DNA of 64,000 nt from Paludibacteraceae bacterium (GTDB taxonomy: Bacteria > Bacteroidota > Bacteroidia > Bacteroidales > Paludibacteraceae). This document shows, piece after piece, positions 60,903 through 64,000 of this stretch (the first letter of the stretch is position 1; each line of letters begins with the position of its first letter). The stretch covers positions 87,625-151,624 of the forward strand of contig JAGCWA010000059.1 in NCBI GenBank assembly GCA_017962085.1. Reading direction: 5' to 3'. A program made the translations under genes and the position numbers. Under the pieces are notes generated by a model that did not search any database, was not told the DNA's origin, and saw only the letters and a program-made list of their open reading frames with translations.

Positions 60903-62558
60903 TTAATTTTCGTAAAGATATCTCTTAATGGATTTCTTAGGAGTCTTTTCAAACTCGGTAGGGTGAATGATGATGGCAGACAGACGTTCGTAGGCGGCGA
61001 GTTGCTCGTTCACCTTCTTGCGTTGTTCGTCCATGATAGCGTCCAAATCGGCGCGTTGGATGCCCATCTCGTCCATCGATGCGAAGTCAGGATAAACCAG
61101 TGCGACGATCTTCTCTGAGCGTTGAACGACGATGCACTCGGAAACGAATGGCAAGTTGTTCAGTTTCGCCTCTATCTGCTCAGGGTAGATGTTCTGTCCG
61201 CTCGCACCCAAGATCATCGTCTTGGAACGACCCTTGATGAAGACGTATCCGTTCTTGTCCATTATACCGACGTCGCCTGTGCGCATCCAACCATCCTCCG
61301 TGAATGCGTTGGCGGTGGCTTCCTCGTTCTTGTAATAGCCCTTCATCACGTTTCTACCCTTCACTTGGATCTCTCCAGGGACGTTCTCAGGGTCAGAAGA
61401 GTCGATGCGGACCTCCATATCGTCCACAACGGTACCCACAGAGTTCGGAACATATTTGCCACGTCTGTTCAAGCTGATGAGCGGTCCGCACTCCGTCATG
61501 CCGTAGCCTACGGAGAATGGGAAGCCGATCTTCAGGAGGAACTCCTCCACTTCCTTGTTGAGCGCCGCGCCTCCGATGACGAGCTCTATGAATTCGCCAC
61601 CGAATGTCTTCACGAGGGCATTCTTGATCTCGGAGTGGATCTTACCCGAAAGGATAGGAATGCTCATCGCCAGCTTCATGGAAGTCTTGTTCAACTTCGG
61701 CAATACGTTGTTCTTGTATATCTTCTCAAGGATTAACGGCACACTGAAGATAACCGTAGGCTTCACCTCCTCCATCGCCTTCAGCAAGATCTTAGGACTT
61801 GGAATTCTGTTGAGGAAGGTGATGTGCGCTCCCTTCACGAACTGTGAGAGGAAGTCGAACGCGCAACCGTAAGCGTGAGCCAGCGGCAGGAAGGTAAGGA
61901 TCTCGTAGCCCTTGCCGACCAGATTGGTCGTCGCCGCATACTCCATGTTGCTGCTCAGGTTATCGCCCGTGAGCATTACGCCCTTGCTGTAGCCTGTCGT
62001 ACCTGAGGTGTAGTTGATCACCGCCACTTCGTGGTCATCCTTGTCGCAGTAGTGCACATCCTCTTTCTGTAAACCGTTCGGATAGCGCTCTTTGAACTTG
62101 TTGGCCAACTGCTTCATCGTCATCTGGATGGTCTCTCCCGGACCTTGGTACAGACAACGGAAGTCTGAAATGGAGAATACCCCACGGACTGAATGGAACT
62201 TGCTCTCATCCAAATCCTCCCATTGGTTGTCGCTCAGGAATATCAGCTTCGATTCCGAGTGGTTGATGATGTGTTGCACATCATTCGGATGGAAATCCTG
62301 AAGAATTGGTACCACGATGGCTCCGTATGTGACTGCGGAGAGGAACGTGATTGCCCATTGGGGAGTGTTCCTACCCACTAAGGCTATCTTATCATTCTTC
62401 TGGACATGTAACTCGTCAAAAAGGATGTGTAGTTTCGCAACTTCCTCTCCCACTTGACTGTAAGTGAACGTTGTTTTAGCGACGTAATCAGTCATCGCTT
62501 TTAGATCCCAGAACTCTGTGATCGAACGCTCAAATTGGCGCACAAAGTTATTTGCCAT
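60903..62558 (-). CDS. AMP-dependent acyl-CoA synthetase (long-chain type), paralogue 2
   Basis: A 551-residue protein, similar along its whole length to its neighbour. NYTSGTTGYSKGV, VGYGMTECGPLISL, DGWMRTGDVG and KGRSKTMILGASGQNIYPEQ are the AMP-binding family motifs. The near-identical layout of both (for example ATISYGAIIVPILQNF against AVTYGAIVVPILQDF) points to an old tandem duplication with sequence divergence. A promoter with both elements lies 27-57 bp upstream. Confidence 0.9.
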   Translation of the reverse strand: MANNFVRQFERSITEFWDLKAMTDYVAKTTFTYSQVGEEVAKLHILFDELHVQKNDKIALVGRNTPQWAITFLSAVTYGAIVVPILQDFHPNDVQHIINHSESKLIFLSDNQWEDLDESKFHSVRGVFSISDFRCLYQGPGETIQMTMKQLANKFKERYPNGLQKEDVHYCDKDDHEVAVINYTSGTTGYSKGVMLTGDNLSSNMEYAATTNLVGKGYEILTFLPLAHAYGCAFDFLSQFVKGAHITFLNRIPSPKILLKAMEEVKPTVIFSVPLILEKIYKNNVLPKLNKTSMKLAMSIPILSGKIHSEIKNALVKTFGGEFIELVIGGAALNKEVEEFLLKIGFPFSVGYGMTECGPLISLNRRGKYVPNSVGTVVDDMEVRIDSSDPENVPGEIQVKGRNVMKGYYKNEEATANAFTEDGWMRTGDVGIMDKNGYVFIKGRSKTMILGASGQNIYPEQIEAKLNNLPFVSECIVVQRSEKIVALVYPDFASMDEMGIQRADLDAIMDEQRKKVNEQLAAYERLSAIIIHPTEFEKTPKKSIKRYLYEN

Positions 62559-62584
62559 AAATACTCACTTTGGTTAAAACTGTG

Positions 62585-62615
62585 CAAAAGTACTACAAAT
62601 TTGCACACCCCACAA
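62585..62615 (-). promoter_or_regulatory. Predicted promoter of acyl-CoA synthetase paralogue 2
   Basis: On the minus strand TTG (62613-62615), 20 bp, TACTTTTG (62585-62592), fitting TTG-N20-TAnnTTTG. Confidence 0.6.
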
Positions 62616-62754
62616 TTTTTTGTGCACAAAATGTAAAAAAAGATACTAATGAATTGTAAATCTATTAGATAGAAAACGAAATGGGAACAAAAAAGTTTTC
62701 TTGTTTTGGGTCAATAATTGCCTATACCCCTCCTCAGGCGCATGCACAAACATA

Positions 62755-62799
62755 GCCCACCATCTCCGCCCGACGAATCGTCGAGAAGGAATGGTGGGC
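62755..62799 (-). terminator. Hairpin after the SUFU-domain gene
   Basis: Outer arms GCCCACCAT (62755-62763) and ATGGTGGGC (62791-62799), with a second inverted repeat CGACGA-A-TCGTCG inside (62771-62783). It lies 56 bp after the stop and lacks a strong T-run, so a terminator role is likely but not certain. The rest of the 296-bp gap shows only the promoter of paralogue 2. Confidence 0.5.
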
Positions 62800-62854
62800 C
62801 ATAAAAGTTACCCTATCCATGTCAATTTAAGCTATGAATAGAAGGGATATATTT

Positions 62855-63496
62855 TTATAGACAGAAGTTTCTTCTATTTATATTTACGACAAAATCCAGC
62901 TCGTCATCATCGATTTTCTCGAACAACCCTGCCGTCGAGTGTTCTATTTTATAATCAAGCTCCTCTTGGTACAATGGATAGAGCTGGTAAAAATTCACTC
63001 GACTGAATAAACCTAACCGCATAGGCTCGACGACTTGGTTCTCTTTGCCGACAGAGTGGAGGAGCAAAAAACTATTGAACTTTGTGTTTTCTGCGACAGG
63101 CTTGCCGTCTTCGTCCGCCGACAATGAATGTCCGAACCCAAGCCACGTGTCACATTCGATTGGCAAACGGGCCATTACCTTCAGGTATCTTATCGGCCAA
63201 TAATCTTCCTCCTTATCCGAATGTATATCCCAATCCTTCGGAAGGAAAATCACATACTCCGCCCGCTCAAGCTTACGTCTCCCGAACTCGCGGGGTACAT
63301 TCATCTTAAATGCGCCCGCACCGAATGTCACCAATTTGTAGTATGGCTGGTCGTCTGTCGGCGGAACGACCGCGATGTCGACGTGTATGTCGGGCGAAAC
63401 GATTTCGTGTATGACGGTTTGATACTCACCGAATTCCTTTTCGATATAAGCCTCGATTTTGCTGATCTCTCTTTGAGAATAGAAAAAACCCTTCAT
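62855..63496 (-). CDS. Suppressor-of-fused (SUFU) domain protein
   Basis: A 213-residue protein with the bacterial SUFU layout: HEIVSPDIHVDIAVVPPTDDQPYYKLVTFGAGAFKMNVPRE (residues 30-70), then ERAEYVIFLPKDW and WPIRYLKVMARLP, with GFGHSLSADE in the middle. In bacteria this domain is often an immunity protein in polymorphic toxin systems or stands alone; no toxin gene is adjacent here. Single gene. Role unknown. Confidence 0.85.
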   Translation of the reverse strand: MKGFFYSQREISKIEAYIEKEFGEYQTVIHEIVSPDIHVDIAVVPPTDDQPYYKLVTFGAGAFKMNVPREFGRRKLERAEYVIFLPKDWDIHSDKEEDYWPIRYLKVMARLPIECDTWLGFGHSLSADEDGKPVAENTKFNSFLLLHSVGKENQVVEPMRLGLFSRVNFYQLYPLYQEELDYKIEHSTAGLFEKIDDDELDFVVNINRRNFCL

Positions 63497-63754
63497 GCAT
63501 TTATGTTTTCAGCGCTTAAAAAGCGTTATTAGACACTACTTTTCAACTCTCTCTACCTAACTTTTTCGGACGAATACCCCTACCATGCAACCATCGTGGG
63601 AAACGAACGGGTTTATCAGGTATTTATACAAATATATCAACTCTTAGGCGGATTTCCCATCGTTTATCGCTTTTTTAATTGAGTATTTATCATTTTCTCT
63701 TATCCCTTAAATATATTTATTTGTGTATTTATATCGCAATTTTATGCTAAAATC

Positions 63755-63785
63755 TTTGGAACTTACAGAAAAACAATTACCTTTG
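63755..63785 (+). promoter_or_regulatory. Predicted promoter of the Rpn-family nuclease gene
   Basis: TTTG (63755-63758), 19 bp, TACCTTTG (63778-63785): both elements perfect. Transcription would start near 63792, leaving a very short leader of about 13 nt. The rest of the 308-bp gap 63497-63804 shows no gene. Confidence 0.7.
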
Positions 63786-63804
63786 CGGTGATAAAACGTT
63801 TCAA

Positions 63805-64000
63805 ATGATGAGAGACACCGACTACATACGTTTCGACTGGGCGATCAAGCGGCTGTTGTGCGACAAGGCCAACTTCGGCATCCTCGAGGGTCTCTTCACC
63901 GTGCTGTTAGGCAGGAAGGTGGAGATTGTGGAGGTGTTGGAGAGCGAGAGCAACCAGCAGACACTCGACGACAAGTTCAACCGGGTGGACATGATGGTCA
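63805..64000 (+). CDS. Rpn-family PD-(D/E)XK nuclease / putative transposase (3' end outside window)
   Basis: An open frame from ATG at 63805 to the window end (65 codons). It encodes MMRDTDYIRFDWAIKRLLCD, then FGILEGLFTVLLGRK, EVLESESNQQ and DDKFNRVDMMV. This is the typical N-terminus of the Rpn recombination-promoting nuclease family common in Bacteroidota; the DDKxNRVD motif with the following conserved positions belongs to the nuclease core. Usually about 300 residues, so roughly three quarters is outside. Such genes occur in many scattered copies per genome and are linked to recombination, possibly mobile. Confidence 0.85.
   Translation, partial: MMRDTDYIRFDWAIKRLLCDKANFGILEGLFTVLLGRKVEIVEVLESESNQQTLDDKFNRVDMMV

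Overview
The window looks like a chromosomal segment from a member of the order Bacteroidales (phylum Bacteroidota). Five secreted proteins carry the signature of type IX secretion (a Por-type C-terminal sorting domain is directly visible in each). Several upstream regions carry the Bacteroidota promoter pattern TTTG/TTG-N19-20-TAnnTTTG. Families almost confined to the phylum are also present: DUF4954, DUF3791/DUF3990, the 'VDLGLPSGTLWATCN' lipoprotein domain and the Rpn/PD-(D/E)XK nuclease. I cannot resolve the family or genus from sequence alone.

Layout. (1) 1-25239: five tandem same-strand paralogues (1312-1701 aa, the first cut by the window edge at more than 2200 aa) built from about 26-residue Cys-rich BspA/LRR-like repeats arranged in larger modules. 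Each ends in a type IX sorting domain. (2) 25240-31485: a lipoprotein, two ATP-grasp ligases and an epimerase on the minus strand, then a membrane protein and a flavin reductase on the plus strand, separated by palindromic and AT-rich repeats. (3) 31486-36894: phosphodiesterase / membrane protein / DUF4954 operon, then recA-hflX. (4) 37070-41729: an accessory island of poorly known small membrane and secreted proteins, with the remains of an MNT-HEPN toxin-antitoxin pair. (5) 42017-44434: topA. (6) 44504-53724: a seven-gene haem operon (hemE, a hemC-hemD fusion, hemB, hemA, hemL, hemN, hemG in transcription order) preceded by a LuxR-type regulator. (7) 54041-54980: a three-gene DUF3791-DUF3990 cassette. 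(8) 55120-63496: ilvE, DUF4112 and a coiled-coil protein, two tandem acyl-CoA synthetases, a SUFU-domain protein. (9) 63805-end: the start of an Rpn-family nuclease.

How the genes fit together. The hem operon encodes activities from glutamyl-tRNA to protoporphyrin IX, apart from ferrochelatase, which is not in the window. Two identical 17-bp inverted-repeat sites lie upstream of hemE, and a near-copy lies upstream of the regulator gene, so the regulator probably controls both. The most unusual gene is the hemC-hemD fusion. Its porphobilinogen deaminase part stops before the domain that normally carries the dipyrromethane-binding cysteine, and the gap is filled by a segment resembling the C-terminal half of a uroporphyrinogen-III methyltransferase. 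The giant repeat genes show long identical patches within and between copies, which points to ongoing recombination among them.
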